From Gammaproteobacteria bacterium (GTDB taxonomy: Bacteria; Pseudomonadota; Gammaproteobacteria; Pseudomonadales; Halieaceae), in NCBI GenBank assembly GCA_030427485.1, contig JAUICG010000042.1, positions 1 to 39,253 on the forward strand: DNA of 39,253 nt, read 5' to 3'. Shown piece by piece: positions 24,525 through 33,439 of this stretch. The position numbers and the translations under genes were made by a program. Numbering within the stretch: position 1 is the stretch's first letter; each line of letters begins with the position of its first letter. The notes under the pieces were generated by a model. It did no database searches. It was not told the origin of the DNA and worked only from the letters and a program-made list of their open reading frames with translations.

Positions 24525-26875
24525 CGGCAGGGGCACCAGGCATGGGACTGAACACCCGCTATGAGTTGCAAAACCCGTGGCCCGGGGAGGCGCGGCAGGG
24601 CGAGGTGTTATTCATCCTCGATGCCCGCAACACCTTTGAGCAGTCCCTGCTGCGCCGCTGGATTGCCCATCACGGCGAGGGCGCCGGGCAGGCGCCTACG
24701 GTTGAACTGGATTTGAGCGATGAACGGCACGGCATCAACAGCGGTCCACTGGTCGCGGCGCTGGACGTGCCCGCCAATACACTGGTAACGCCATTGCGCG
24801 TTACCTGGCTGCCCTCGCAGAAGGCGATCAATTCGGGGCCGCGATTGCGCGACCTGGTATTCGGTGACCCGCGCCATCCGGGTGTCAGGCAGGCGCGAAA
24901 AATTCTCAATAGTGCACCGGAGCGCATGCACCTGCTGCGTGGCGAGCCGGATACCGTGGGCAACCTGCGGGCGCGTTTCGAGCACGTGCACAAAACGGAA
25001 AACAGCGACGAGAACCAGGCTTTCGCCAGCTTTGTCGCGCGGCAGGCGGTAGTCGTTCTGGACCTGGCCGAACGCCAGCTGCAGGGCGGCCGCTACAAGG
25101 TGCCACGGCGCGTGGCCGACAGCCTGATGGCCAGCCGTCCTTACAACGAGGCGCTGGACACACTCGCCGCGCAATCCGGCAAGCCCCGGTCAGAGCTGGT
25201 GAAGGAAGCCGGCGACTACATGGCTGAAATGGTCTCGCGACCGCGGACCTTCTGGCTGGACTTTTACGCCAAGTTCAACAAGTTTTGCCTCGGCCTGGGC
25301 TACGAGGAGGACATTGTCTGCGACCAGGCCGACGTTGAAAAAATGCGCCAGCTGGTACGCGAGTATCCGTCCATGCTGCTGTGGACGCACAAGACGTACC
25401 TCGACGGTATGGTTGTGCCGAAACTGCTGTACGACAACGATTTTCCGATGCCTCACATGTTCGGCGGCGCCAACCTCAATTTCCCGGGGCTGGGTTTTCT
25501 GTTGCATCGGGCCGGCGCCATTTTCATCCGGCGCAGCTTCCAGGACAACGAGTTGTATAAAACCACCCTGCGCCATTACATCGGCTATCTGATGGAAAAG
25601 CGTTTTCCAATGAACTGGGCATTCGAGGGAACCCGCTCTCGGCTGGGAAAGCTGATGCCGCCGCGCTATGGACTGCTGAAATACGTGCTGGAGGCCTGCC
25701 ACGCCACCGATGCCAGGAATATCCATATTATTCCGATTTCCATCAGCTATGACCTGATCCGGGATGTCGAGGAGTATGCGACGGAGCAGACCAGCCAGGG
25801 TAAAGGCGCCGAATCGCTGCGCTGGCTGATAGGCTATATCCGCAGCCTCGCCCGCCCGATGGGCAAAATCTATGTCGATATCGGCAAACCCGTGGTGCTG
25901 GAGCGGGCACCGGAGCCGGACGATAAGCTCGCCCTGTCCAAGATTGCCTTTGAGGTGGCTGTGGAGGCCAACCACGTTACGGCAATCACCTTTCCGTCGC
26001 TGGTGACCATGAGCCTGCTGGGCGCCGCGCCCAGGGCGCTTACCCAGGAAGAAGTCCTCACTGACCTCGGCGCGCTGCTGAAATGGGCGCGGGACCGGAA
26101 GCTGCACATCTCCAGAGATTTTGACGCGGCCTACGCCGACCAACTGCCCAGCGTTATCAGCATCATGCTGGACGAGGGAATCGTTACCCGTTACGACGAG
26201 GGTCCGGAGGTTGTCTACGGCATAGGCCTGAATCAACAGGCCGTCGCCAGCTACTACCGCAACACCGTTATTCACTTTTTTGTCAACAAGGCGATTATCG
26301 AACTCGCGCTGCTGAAGGCCAGCGAAAACGCGGGGGCCAATGCCCTGGACGTGTTCTGGGCCGAGGTCGACCAGTTGCGCGACCTGTTCAAGTTCGAATT
26401 TTTTTACGCCCCCACCGAGGAGTTCCACCGGCAAATACGCCAGGAACTGGATCGCTACGACAATGACTGGCCCACGCTGTTGAGCCAGGGGCCCGTGGGA
26501 TTCACCCAGTTGCTCAACCGCATGACGCCACTGGTCGCCCACATGACGCTGCTGATCTACGCCGAAGCCTACTCGGTGGTCGCCGCCATGGCAGCGCGCA
26601 TGGATCATGCGGAAACCCTGGATGAGGCGGACTGTATCAGCAATGCGCTCAAGTTCGGTCGCCAGGCCTACCTGCAGCGGCGCATCAGCAGCGAGGCGTC
26701 CATCGGCAAACTGCTGTTCAGAAACGGTTTCAAAATGTTGCAGAGCCGGCGGCTGACCGACGCCCGCGAACCCGACCTCAGCGCCAGGCGGCTGGAGCAA
26801 TCCCGGCAGTTGCGTGACCTGCTGCGCCGGCTGGATCTTATACGCGCTATTGGTTTGGCCAGTCGCGGCAGTTAG
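24521..26875 (+). CDS. plsB: Glycerol-3-phosphate 1-acyltransferase PlsB
   Basis: A 784-residue enzyme that acylates position 1 of glycerol-3-phosphate, the first step of phospholipid synthesis. The acyltransferase motifs are WTHKTYLDG (His290, Asp295), GAIFIRRSF, FEGTRSRLGKLMPPRYGLLKYV (Glu369) and IIPISISYD. Length is close to E. coli PlsB (807). The catalytic block reads HKTYLD where E. coli has HRSHMD, which keeps the H-x4-D pair. The start overlaps the previous gene's stop by four bases, so translation is coupled; a second ATG seven codons on has no better ribosome site. GpsA, which makes the substrate, follows. Confidence 0.9.
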   Translation: MTAGAPGMGLNTRYELQNPWPGEARQGEVLFILDARNTFEQSLLRRWIAHHGEGAGQAPTVELDLSDERHGINSGPLVAALDVPANTLVTPLRVTWLPSQKAINSGPRLRDLVFGDPRHPGVRQARKILNSAPERMHLLRGEPDTVGNLRARFEHVHKTENSDENQAFASFVARQAVVVLDLAERQLQGGRYKVPRRVADSLMASRPYNEALDTLAAQSGKPRSELVKEAGDYMAEMVSRPRTFWLDFYAKFNKFCLGLGYEEDIVCDQADVEKMRQLVREYPSMLLWTHKTYLDGMVVPKLLYDNDFPMPHMFGGANLNFPGLGFLLHRAGAIFIRRSFQDNELYKTTLRHYIGYLMEKRFPMNWAFEGTRSRLGKLMPPRYGLLKYVLEACHATDARNIHIIPISISYDLIRDVEEYATEQTSQGKGAESLRWLIGYIRSLARPMGKIYVDIGKPVVLERAPEPDDKLALSKIAFEVAVEANHVTAITFPSLVTMSLLGAAPRALTQEEVLTDLGALLKWARDRKLHISRDFDAAYADQLPSVISIMLDEGIVTRYDEGPEVVYGIGLNQQAVASYYRNTVIHFFVNKAIIELALLKASENAGANALDVFWAEVDQLRDLFKFEFFYAPTEEFHRQIRQELDRYDNDWPTLLSQGPVGFTQLLNRMTPLVAHMTLLIYAEAYSVVAAMAARMDHAETLDEADCISNALKFGRQAYLQRRISSEASIGKLLFRNGFKMLQSRRLTDAREPDLSARRLEQSRQLRDLLRRLDLIRAIGLASRGS

Positions 26876-26941
26876 GATGCAGGCATTGCGCCAGGGATGC
26901 TGGCGCGGCGGCTGATCTACCCTGTTACAGGAGTAAGAATA

Positions 26942-27946
26942 ATGAACGAACTCAACGTTGCCGTCCTGGGTGGCGGCTCCTGGGGCACCACCGTGGCCTC
27001 ACTGGTTACCCGCAACGCGCCTGTAAAGCTCTGGGCGAGAAACCCCGATACCGTGGCTGAAATCAACACCCGACACAGCAACAGCGTTTACCTGCCCGGC
27101 GCAACGCTCCCGGAAAAACTGGCGGCGACGACCGATATCGGCGAGGCAGTGCGCAGCGCCGACGTGATTGTGATGGGCATACCGTCACATAATTTTCGGA
27201 CGGTGTTACACGAGATGAAGAAACACCTGCGTGCCTGGGTGCCAATCGTCAGCCTGACCAAGGGCCTGGAACTGGACACGCGCATGCGCATGACGCAGGT
27301 CATCAACGAAGTGTTGCCGGGCCACCCGGTCGGTGTACTCACCGGGCCCAACCTGGCACGGGAGATCATGGCCGGGCAGGCGGCCGCCAGTGTGATCGCG
27401 ATGGAAGACGAAATCATTGTGCAGGAATTGCAGAAACTGTTTAAAAGCGGCCTGTTTCGCGTCTACACCAATACCGACATCATCGGTTGCGAACTCGGCG
27501 GTGTCCTGAAGAATATCATTGCCATCGCTGTTGGCATGGGTGACGGCCAGGGCGCCGGCGACAATACACGAGCCGGGCTGATCACGCGCGGCCTGGCGGA
27601 AATCACTCGTTTGGGTGTGGCTATGGGCGGTCGCGCGGAGACTTTCTCCGGACTCGCCGGCATGGGCGATATGATCGCCACCTGCACCAGTCCGCAGAGC
27701 CGCAATCGGCACGTGGGAATCCAGTTGGGCCAGGGCCGGGATATGCCGGACATCATCAGCGAGATGGTGATGGTAGCCGAAGGCGCTAAAAGTGCACCGG
27801 CGGTGATGGCGCTGGCTGAGCAATACGGTGTCGAAATGCCCATCGCTCGCGACGTCTACCGCGTGCTGTCAGGCGACGCCTCCGCCAGCCGCGCATTTCG
27901 CGGCCTGCTCCGGGTGGAAGCGGGTGCGGAATCGGAGCCGGGCTGA
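26942..27946 (+). CDS. gpsA: NAD(P)-dependent glycerol-3-phosphate dehydrogenase GpsA
   Basis: A 334-residue cytoplasmic enzyme that reduces dihydroxyacetone phosphate to glycerol-3-phosphate for lipid synthesis. It has the dinucleotide motif VLGGGSWGTTVA near the N-terminus, VSLTKGLE, LTGPNLAREI, the catalytic lysine in GVLKNIIAIAVGMGDG, and NTRAGLITRGLAEI with the substrate-binding Arg. Length matches E. coli GpsA (339). AGGAG precedes ATG 26942; the frame opens at 26897 without support. Its place after plsB gives the cell a three-step route to phosphatidic acid in one operon. Confidence 0.95.
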   Translation: MNELNVAVLGGGSWGTTVASLVTRNAPVKLWARNPDTVAEINTRHSNSVYLPGATLPEKLAATTDIGEAVRSADVIVMGIPSHNFRTVLHEMKKHLRAWVPIVSLTKGLELDTRMRMTQVINEVLPGHPVGVLTGPNLAREIMAGQAAASVIAMEDEIIVQELQKLFKSGLFRVYTNTDIIGCELGGVLKNIIAIAVGMGDGQGAGDNTRAGLITRGLAEITRLGVAMGGRAETFSGLAGMGDMIATCTSPQSRNRHVGIQLGQGRDMPDIISEMVMVAEGAKSAPAVMALAEQYGVEMPIARDVYRVLSGDASASRAFRGLLRVEAGAESEPG

Positions 27947-27947
27947 T

Positions 27948-28781
27948 ATGGGTGTGTCAGGAATGATTCGCCTTTTGCTGCTGTTGCTGATCGCCGGACC
28001 GGCACTGGCCGATGAGGGCAGGTTCACCGCGCTGGCCGGAAATCCCGGCCTGCACTCAGCCTCGGCCCTGGTGCTGGATTCAGCGGGCAACCAGATTTAT
28101 GGCAAGGATGTGGATACGGTGCGCCCGATTGCCTCCATTACCAAACTGATGACGGCCATCGTCGTACTGGACGCCGGGCTGGATCTTAACGAGCAGATCA
28201 CGATCGATGAGTCCGACAAGGACCGCATCAGGATGACGGGTTCGCGCCTGCGCGTGGGTGCGACACTGACGCGTCGCGACCTGTTGCTGCTGGCGCTGAT
28301 GTCCTCGGAGAATCGCGCCGCAGCCGCACTGGGGAGGACCTACCCCGGTGGGACGGAGAACTTTGTCGCACGTATGAACGCCAGGGCGGAGAGCCTCGAG
28401 ATGCACAGCAGCCGGTTTGCCGACGCCGCCGGGCTCAGTGCGCACAATGTCTCTACCGCCAACGACCTTGCCAAACTGCTGCACGCCGCCCACGACTACC
28501 CGTTGATTGCGGAGTCCACCACAACGATCGATCGGGAAGTGCACCCCTATTCCCGAGGCGGCCCCCTCACCTACATCAACACCAACCGCCTGCTGAAAAA
28601 TGAGAACTGGCACATTGCACTCAGCAAAACCGGCTACATCAACGAGGCCGGACGCTGCCTGGTGATGCAGGCCAATATTGACGGCGAGGAGATCTCCATC
28701 GTACTGCTGAACTCCTTCGGCAAACTGACACCGTTTGGCGACTCCAATCGCCTGCGCAAATGGATGCTGGCGAACAGTTGA
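27948..28781 (+). CDS. pbpG: D-Ala-D-Ala endopeptidase, PBP7/PbpG type
   Basis: A 277-residue low-molecular-weight penicillin-binding protein of peptidase family S11. A signal peptide (residues 1-21, ending PALA) sends it to the periplasm. The active-site motifs are SITK (Ser63, Lys66), SEN (120-122) and KTG (227-229). Such enzymes cut D-Ala-meso-DAP crosslinks in peptidoglycan. The length and lack of the C-terminal domain of PBP5 point to PBP7. The start ATG 27948 is one base after the gpsA stop with GGAG upstream; ATG 27963 is an alternative that keeps the signal peptide. It appears to be the last gene of the lipid operon. Confidence 0.9.
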   Translation: MGVSGMIRLLLLLLIAGPALADEGRFTALAGNPGLHSASALVLDSAGNQIYGKDVDTVRPIASITKLMTAIVVLDAGLDLNEQITIDESDKDRIRMTGSRLRVGATLTRRDLLLLALMSSENRAAAALGRTYPGGTENFVARMNARAESLEMHSSRFADAAGLSAHNVSTANDLAKLLHAAHDYPLIAESTTTIDREVHPYSRGGPLTYINTNRLLKNENWHIALSKTGYINEAGRCLVMQANIDGEEISIVLLNSFGKLTPFGDSNRLRKWMLANS

Positions 28782-28862
28782 AAAGAACCCGTACAAACGC
28801 ACCTTGACCCGCAGCCACAGGACTGAAACACTGTCCAGCCGCCGAGACTTGGAGAGACAACC

Positions 28863-29810
28863 ATGATCAATCGCCGCCAGGTTATGCAATTGGGCGCCGG
28901 GCTGGTGGCGTCTTCCGCACTGTCAGTTCGCGCCGCAGCAGAGGAAGGTGACACAACGGTGACCAGTGACGCAGGTGATCGCCCTCTGATCCAGCGCCCG
29001 ATTCCCAGTTCCGGCGAACTCCTGCCGGTAATGGGCATGGGTACCTCGCGCACCTTCGATACCGCCGGGGATCCGGCCTCGCTGGCCAACCTGAAAGAAG
29101 TGATGCAGCTGTTTTTTGCCGGGTCGGGTAAGGTCATCGACTCCTCCCCGATGTACGGTAATGCGGAAACCCGCGTCGGCGATGTGCTGCGCGCGATGGA
29201 AACGATGCCCCCGCTGTTTGCGGCAACCAAGGTCTGGACCACCGGCAGGGAACGCGGTATCGCGCAGATGGAGGAATCCGCCAGGCGTATGGACGTGAAA
29301 ATCTTCGACCTGATCGCCGTGCACAACCTGACGGACTGGAAGACACAATTGGCGACGCTCCAGCAATGGAAAGAAGAAGGCCGGGTACGCTACGTCGGCA
29401 TCACCACCTCACACGGGCGCGATCACGAACCGTTGATGGAGGTGATGCGCAGTGAGCCACTGGACTTTGTGCAGTTCAGCTACAACATCGAGGACCGCGA
29501 AGCGGAGCGCGCGCTGCTGCCGCTGGCGCAGGACCGCGGTATCGCCACGATGATCAATCGACCCTATCAGCGCGGCGCGCTGTTCGGAAAATCCCACGAC
29601 CACCCGTTGCCCGCACTTGCCGCGGAACTGGATTGCAGCAGTTGGGCCCAGTTCTTCCTGAAGTTTATCCTCGGGCACCCCGCGGTAACCTGCATCATTC
29701 CCGCGACGGCCTCTCCGACGCATATGGCTGACAACATGCTCGCCAATTTCGGCCGCGTACCGGACACGTCGCAGCGCGCGGAAATGTTGAAGATCTTCGA
29801 GTCACTCTAG
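28863..29810 (+). CDS. Exported aldo/keto reductase family protein
   Basis: A 315-residue aldo/keto reductase. The N-terminus MINRRQVMQLGAGLVASSALSVRAAA is a twin-arginine-type signal (Arg4-Arg5, hydrophobic core, AxA), so the enzyme is probably folded with its cofactor before export to the periplasm. The catalytic tetrad is intact: Asp93 and Tyr98 (VIDSSPMYG), Lys123 (AATKVW) and His154 (IAVHN). The late IIPATASPTHMADN is the usual cofactor loop. GGAGAG precedes ATG 28863. The transporter gene starts at the very next base after its stop codon, so the two are coupled. The substrate is unknown. Confidence 0.85.
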   Translation: MINRRQVMQLGAGLVASSALSVRAAAEEGDTTVTSDAGDRPLIQRPIPSSGELLPVMGMGTSRTFDTAGDPASLANLKEVMQLFFAGSGKVIDSSPMYGNAETRVGDVLRAMETMPPLFAATKVWTTGRERGIAQMEESARRMDVKIFDLIAVHNLTDWKTQLATLQQWKEEGRVRYVGITTSHGRDHEPLMEVMRSEPLDFVQFSYNIEDREAERALLPLAQDRGIATMINRPYQRGALFGKSHDHPLPALAAELDCSSWAQFFLKFILGHPAVTCIIPATASPTHMADNMLANFGRVPDTSQRAEMLKIFESL

Positions 29811-31142
29811 GTGAACAACCGTTCCACCAAAGGCGGATGGCTGCAACGCCTGCTGGCGAGGGCCTGCGAAATAGAGCCCGAGGAAACGCGCGCCACCCTG
29901 CTATCTTTCCTGTTGGTTTTTTTACTGATGGGCTCGTACTACATCCTGCGCCCGGTGCGCGATGCGCTGGCAAGCAACTGGAGCGATGCGGAGGTCAGCT
30001 GGCTCTGGACCATCATGTTTTTCATCAGCGCTATCGCCGTATCGCTGTACGGCACCGCCATTTCGCGCATTCGCTTCCAACGCCTGGTGCCCTCGGTTTA
30101 CGGGCTGTTCGCCACGAGTTTCGTGCTGTTTTACATCGGCGAACACACACTGGGGAATTCCACGCTTTTGGACAAAGCGTTCTATCTCTGGGTGAGTCTT
30201 TTCAGCTTATTCCATATCTCCGTGTTCTGGAGTTTCATGGCAGACACCTTCTCCAAACCGCAGGCCACGCGATTATTCGGTTTCATCGGCGCCGGTGCGA
30301 GCGTTGGCGGTATTGTCGGGCCCGCCACCGCGTCCCTGCTGGTGGGCGATGTTGGCACCGACGCGCTGCTGCTGATTGCCAGCACCATGCTGGTCCTGGC
30401 GCTACCACTGGTCGGCTGGTTGCAGCGGCTGAAGGACACAGACCTGCATAACCGGTCCGTGGCGCTGGATACTGCCAATCTCGCCATTGGCGGCAACCCG
30501 CTGGCCGGTTTCTCGGAATTCCTGCAGAGCCGCTACCTGCTGGCGATCGGACTGTTCCTGTTCCTCTATACCTTCATTTCAGCGTTTGTGTATTTTGAAC
30601 TGAAGAACCTGCTGGATATCTACGACGAGGAGGCGCGCACAAGAATCTGGGCCAATATGGATCTGGCGGTGAACAGCCTGACCATCCTGGTATCGGTGTT
30701 CGCAACCGGGCGTATGGCCAGGTATCTGGGTATATCGTTTACCCTGGCCTCGGTACCTGTGCTGATCGGCGCCGGGCTGCTGTTCCTGGCCGCTGCGCCG
30801 TTGGTCAGCGTGGTGGTCGGGCTGCAGATCATCCGACGCGCGGGAAATTACGCCGTCTCGCGCCCTGCGCGGGAAATGTTGTTCACTGCCGTGGACCGGG
30901 AAACGCGCTTCAAGGCCAAACCGGTTATCGATATTGTGATTTATCGCGGTGGCGACATGCTGAGTGCGTGGGCCTTCACCGCTCTCACGCAGGTGCTGGG
31001 GCTTGGTCTGGCGGGTGTAGCGCTGGTCGGCGCTGTCGTTGCCGGATTCTGGGCACTTATCGGGGTTTACCTGGGCAGGCAGTTCAATGAAATGAACCCG
31101 GGGGACACGCTACCCTCCAGCAATGCCCAGTTGAATAATTGA
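29811..31142 (+). CDS. ADP/ATP carrier-like (NTP/NDP exchange) MFS transporter
   Basis: A 443-residue inner-membrane protein with about 10-12 helices. It has features of the bacterial relatives of the ADP/ATP exchange transporters: LLSFLLVFLLMGSYYILRPVRDALA near the N-terminus, LFGFIGAGASVGGIVGP in the middle, and SRPAREMLFTAVDRETRFKAKPVIDIVIYRGGD toward the end. In intracellular bacteria such proteins import nucleotides; in free-living ones the cargo is unknown. The start is GTG 29811, immediately after the TAG of the aldo/keto reductase, with only a weak ribosome site, so translation probably depends on the upstream gene. Confidence 0.8.
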   Translation: MNNRSTKGGWLQRLLARACEIEPEETRATLLSFLLVFLLMGSYYILRPVRDALASNWSDAEVSWLWTIMFFISAIAVSLYGTAISRIRFQRLVPSVYGLFATSFVLFYIGEHTLGNSTLLDKAFYLWVSLFSLFHISVFWSFMADTFSKPQATRLFGFIGAGASVGGIVGPATASLLVGDVGTDALLLIASTMLVLALPLVGWLQRLKDTDLHNRSVALDTANLAIGGNPLAGFSEFLQSRYLLAIGLFLFLYTFISAFVYFELKNLLDIYDEEARTRIWANMDLAVNSLTILVSVFATGRMARYLGISFTLASVPVLIGAGLLFLAAAPLVSVVVGLQIIRRAGNYAVSRPAREMLFTAVDRETRFKAKPVIDIVIYRGGDMLSAWAFTALTQVLGLGLAGVALVGAVVAGFWALIGVYLGRQFNEMNPGDTLPSSNAQLNN

Positions 31143-31204
31143 GCCGCCCGGCGATCCTTTGTGCATAAACCATCCCGGGCGATACCCGCTACGGCAGCAG
31201 GGTT

Positions 31205-31210
31205 TATACT
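31205..31210 (+). promoter_or_regulatory. Possible -10 element of the KshA-like gene
   Basis: TATACT lies 45 bases before the start codon. No good -35 is seen at 16-18 bases, so an activator may be needed. Low confidence. Confidence 0.3.
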
Positions 31211-31254
31211 CCGCAGATGGATTCGTTCCACGTTCAACTAGACAAGGTGACGTT

Positions 31255-32343
31255 ATGGCAACAGCGGCTGAATACGATTTAGGGCCCAATACCTTTCCCC
31301 GGGGTTGGTTCATTGTGGCAGAGAGCTCTGAACTGGATAAGGGCCCGATGGCCGTGCGCTACTTCGGCCAGGATCTCGCACTGTATCGCGGCGAGAGCGG
31401 GAAACCGGTACTGCTCGACGCGTACTGCGCGCACATGGGTACACACCTGACCGCCAGCACCAGTGCGATGATCGTCAAGAACGGCAAGCAGATCGAGGGC
31501 GATTCCATTCGCTGCCCCTACCACGGCTGGCGCTACAACTCCGCCGGCGACGTAGACGATATTCCCTATCATGACGGCCCCTGCCCGAAGTCGGCCTCCA
31601 TCCGTTCCTACCCGGTAGTGGACAACATGGGATGCGTGATGGCCTGGTACGACCCGGATGGCCGCGATCCGGACTACGATGCACCCTTCCTGCCCGAGTG
31701 GGATGATCCTCAATGGGTACGCTGGGAGCTTGATCACCTCGGCGAGCTGCCCGTGCACTCGCAGGAAATTCTCGACAACATGGCCGACGTGCGCCACCTC
31801 GGCCCCACTCACGGCGCGCCCAGTGAATATTTCGAGAACGAATTCAAGAACCACGTTCTGGTGCAGCGCCAGGGCGGACCGATGCAGTTGTACCAGACCT
31901 ATCTTTACACAACCACCTGGTACACCGGGCCCGGCATTTTGCTGTCCAAGCAGGTTTTCGCGGACAATGTCATTTATGAACTGATTGCCAACACTCCGGT
32001 GGATGATGGCGTGACCAGGTGTTTCCACGGCTGCCTGTTCAAGGGCGGCAACAACCCGGCAACGGACGAAGACCGGGCTGCGGGAAAACAGGCGCAGGCG
32101 GGGGCGCTGGAAGCGTTTGGCGCGGATTTCAACGTGTGGGCCAACAAGCGGCCCGCGATAAAGATTATGCAGCTAAAGACTGACGGGCCGTTCCGCACCG
32201 GACGCAAGTGGTACTCGCAGTTCTACGCCACGCCGGAGGATGCCACGGCGATCCAGGCTGAGCTTAACGGCATACTGCACACCGAGGGAATGCCGACGCC
32301 GGCGGAGGCGGGTCACAATATTGATCAGGGCCTGCCGTTTTAA
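31255..32343 (+). CDS. Rieske oxygenase, KshA-like (3-ketosteroid 9-alpha-hydroxylase family)
   Basis: A 362-residue single-component oxygenase subunit. The N-terminal PRGWFIVAESSEL and the Rieske centre (Cys58-His60 in YCAHMGTHL, Cys87-His90 in CPYHGWRY) are followed by the iron site NMADVRHLGPTHGAP (Asp178, His181, His186). KshA has the closely related NVTDMAHFFYIHFGLP. The C-terminal KWYSQFYATPEDA also mirrors KshA (RWYEQFYVDVADI). KshA opens the steroid B ring with reductase KshB, which is not next to this gene. AAGGTGA precedes ATG 31255; the frame opens at 31159 without support. A steroid or terpenoid substrate fits the other genes in the window but is inference. Confidence 0.85.
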   Translation: MATAAEYDLGPNTFPRGWFIVAESSELDKGPMAVRYFGQDLALYRGESGKPVLLDAYCAHMGTHLTASTSAMIVKNGKQIEGDSIRCPYHGWRYNSAGDVDDIPYHDGPCPKSASIRSYPVVDNMGCVMAWYDPDGRDPDYDAPFLPEWDDPQWVRWELDHLGELPVHSQEILDNMADVRHLGPTHGAPSEYFENEFKNHVLVQRQGGPMQLYQTYLYTTTWYTGPGILLSKQVFADNVIYELIANTPVDDGVTRCFHGCLFKGGNNPATDEDRAAGKQAQAGALEAFGADFNVWANKRPAIKIMQLKTDGPFRTGRKWYSQFYATPEDATAIQAELNGILHTEGMPTPAEAGHNIDQGLPF

Positions 32344-32568
32344 CCCTGGGCATTCATCGCACTATGCCCCGACAACGGGGTGAGGTCGGGTATTAACGGA
32401 AGTGGTGATTCGCGTACACCGGCCCCGATTTCACCCTCCTGCCCGCAGAATTTCTGCAATACTGTTCCTTAGCCGGACGCCGCCTTCCTCTGTAATCCTG
32501 AAAAATCTCTAGTAAGATTAGAGCCTTGTAACGTTGATCCCAATTTGTTACCCCAGGCGAACATTGAA
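32344..32568. other. Intergenic region with hairpin and palindrome
   Basis: 225 bases with no gene. CCCCG-ACAA-CGGGG (32367-32380) is a perfect 5-bp hairpin shortly after the Rieske stop, without a T-run. GCAGAATTTCTGC (32445-32457) is a perfect 13-bp palindrome with one central base, a possible operator. The stretch before the M48 gene is AT-richer and probably holds its promoter, not clearly resolved. Confidence 0.5.
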
Positions 32569-33381
32569 ATGAAACCAATATGGCTATCTCTTGCGATCAG
32601 CATCCTGCTAAGCGCCTGCGCTACCAGCCCTACCGGGCGTCCGCAGCTGATGCTGGTTTCACCCGAGGCCGCCGTGGTCGAATCCAAGAAGGCTTACCTC
32701 AGCACCGTCGGGGAACTGGACAAGAAGAACAAACTCGTCGATGACCCGGCGCTTTCGCGGCGCGTCGCAACGATAACCGGGCGACTGGTGACGGTGGCGA
32801 TCCAGAAATTTCCCTACACGGCAAAATGGGAGTGGAGCGTCGCTATTGTGGACGAGCCGGACGTGGTGAACGCCTGGTGTATGGCGGGAGGACGCATGGC
32901 GGTGTACACCGGCCTGTTCGAGAAACTGCAGCTGACCGATTCCGAATTCGCGCAGATTATGGGGCATGAAATTTCCCATGCACTGGCCAACCATACGGCA
33001 GAGCAGATGTCGCGAGCCATGGCCACCACCATGGGAGTGGTCGCGGTTGGGGCGATGTCAGACCGCCCGGCGATTGCTATGGGTGGGGCAGCCATGGCCG
33101 CAAAAGTCGCCCTCACCCTGCCGAACAGCCGAACAGCCGAGCGCGAGGCGGATGAAATGGGGATGGAACTGGCGGTACTCGCCGGCTATGACCCCGATGC
33201 CGCGATTTCCCTGTGGCAAAAAATGGCGGCGCAGGGCGGCGCGAGACCGGCGGAGTTTTTGAGCACCCACCCGGCTCCCGGCAACCGCGAGGCAGCGCTC
33301 GCGGCGATGATTCCGGCGATTCGCCAGCTCAATCCCAACGGGAAGCTCGCCGCGGTGCATAATGTTGCGATTGTGCATTAG
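32569..33381 (+). CDS. M48 family metalloprotease lipoprotein
   Basis: A 270-residue lipoprotein protease. The signal ends in the lipobox LSAC (Cys17), so it is anchored in a membrane facing the periplasm. The zinc site is HEISH (His133, Glu134, His137), with the third ligand in TAEREADEMGM (about Glu193). FLSTHPAPGNR near the C-terminus is also typical of this group (LoiP/YcaL-like). Such proteases are linked to outer membrane protein quality control. ATG 32569 gives a proper signal; the ribosome site is weak. There is no TPR tail as in BepA. Confidence 0.9.
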   Translation: MKPIWLSLAISILLSACATSPTGRPQLMLVSPEAAVVESKKAYLSTVGELDKKNKLVDDPALSRRVATITGRLVTVAIQKFPYTAKWEWSVAIVDEPDVVNAWCMAGGRMAVYTGLFEKLQLTDSEFAQIMGHEISHALANHTAEQMSRAMATTMGVVAVGAMSDRPAIAMGGAAMAAKVALTLPNSRTAEREADEMGMELAVLAGYDPDAAISLWQKMAAQGGARPAEFLSTHPAPGNREAALAAMIPAIRQLNPNGKLAAVHNVAIVH

Positions 33382-33439
33382 TCTTCCTGAGCATGAATAG
33401 CAGCCACCAGTAGTCAGTGTTCAGGACCCCAGGGTTAAC

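Noticed and set aside
25190..26800. 536-codon minus-strand open frame opposite plsB
   Set aside because: Shadow of PlsB; no ribosome site or known motif.
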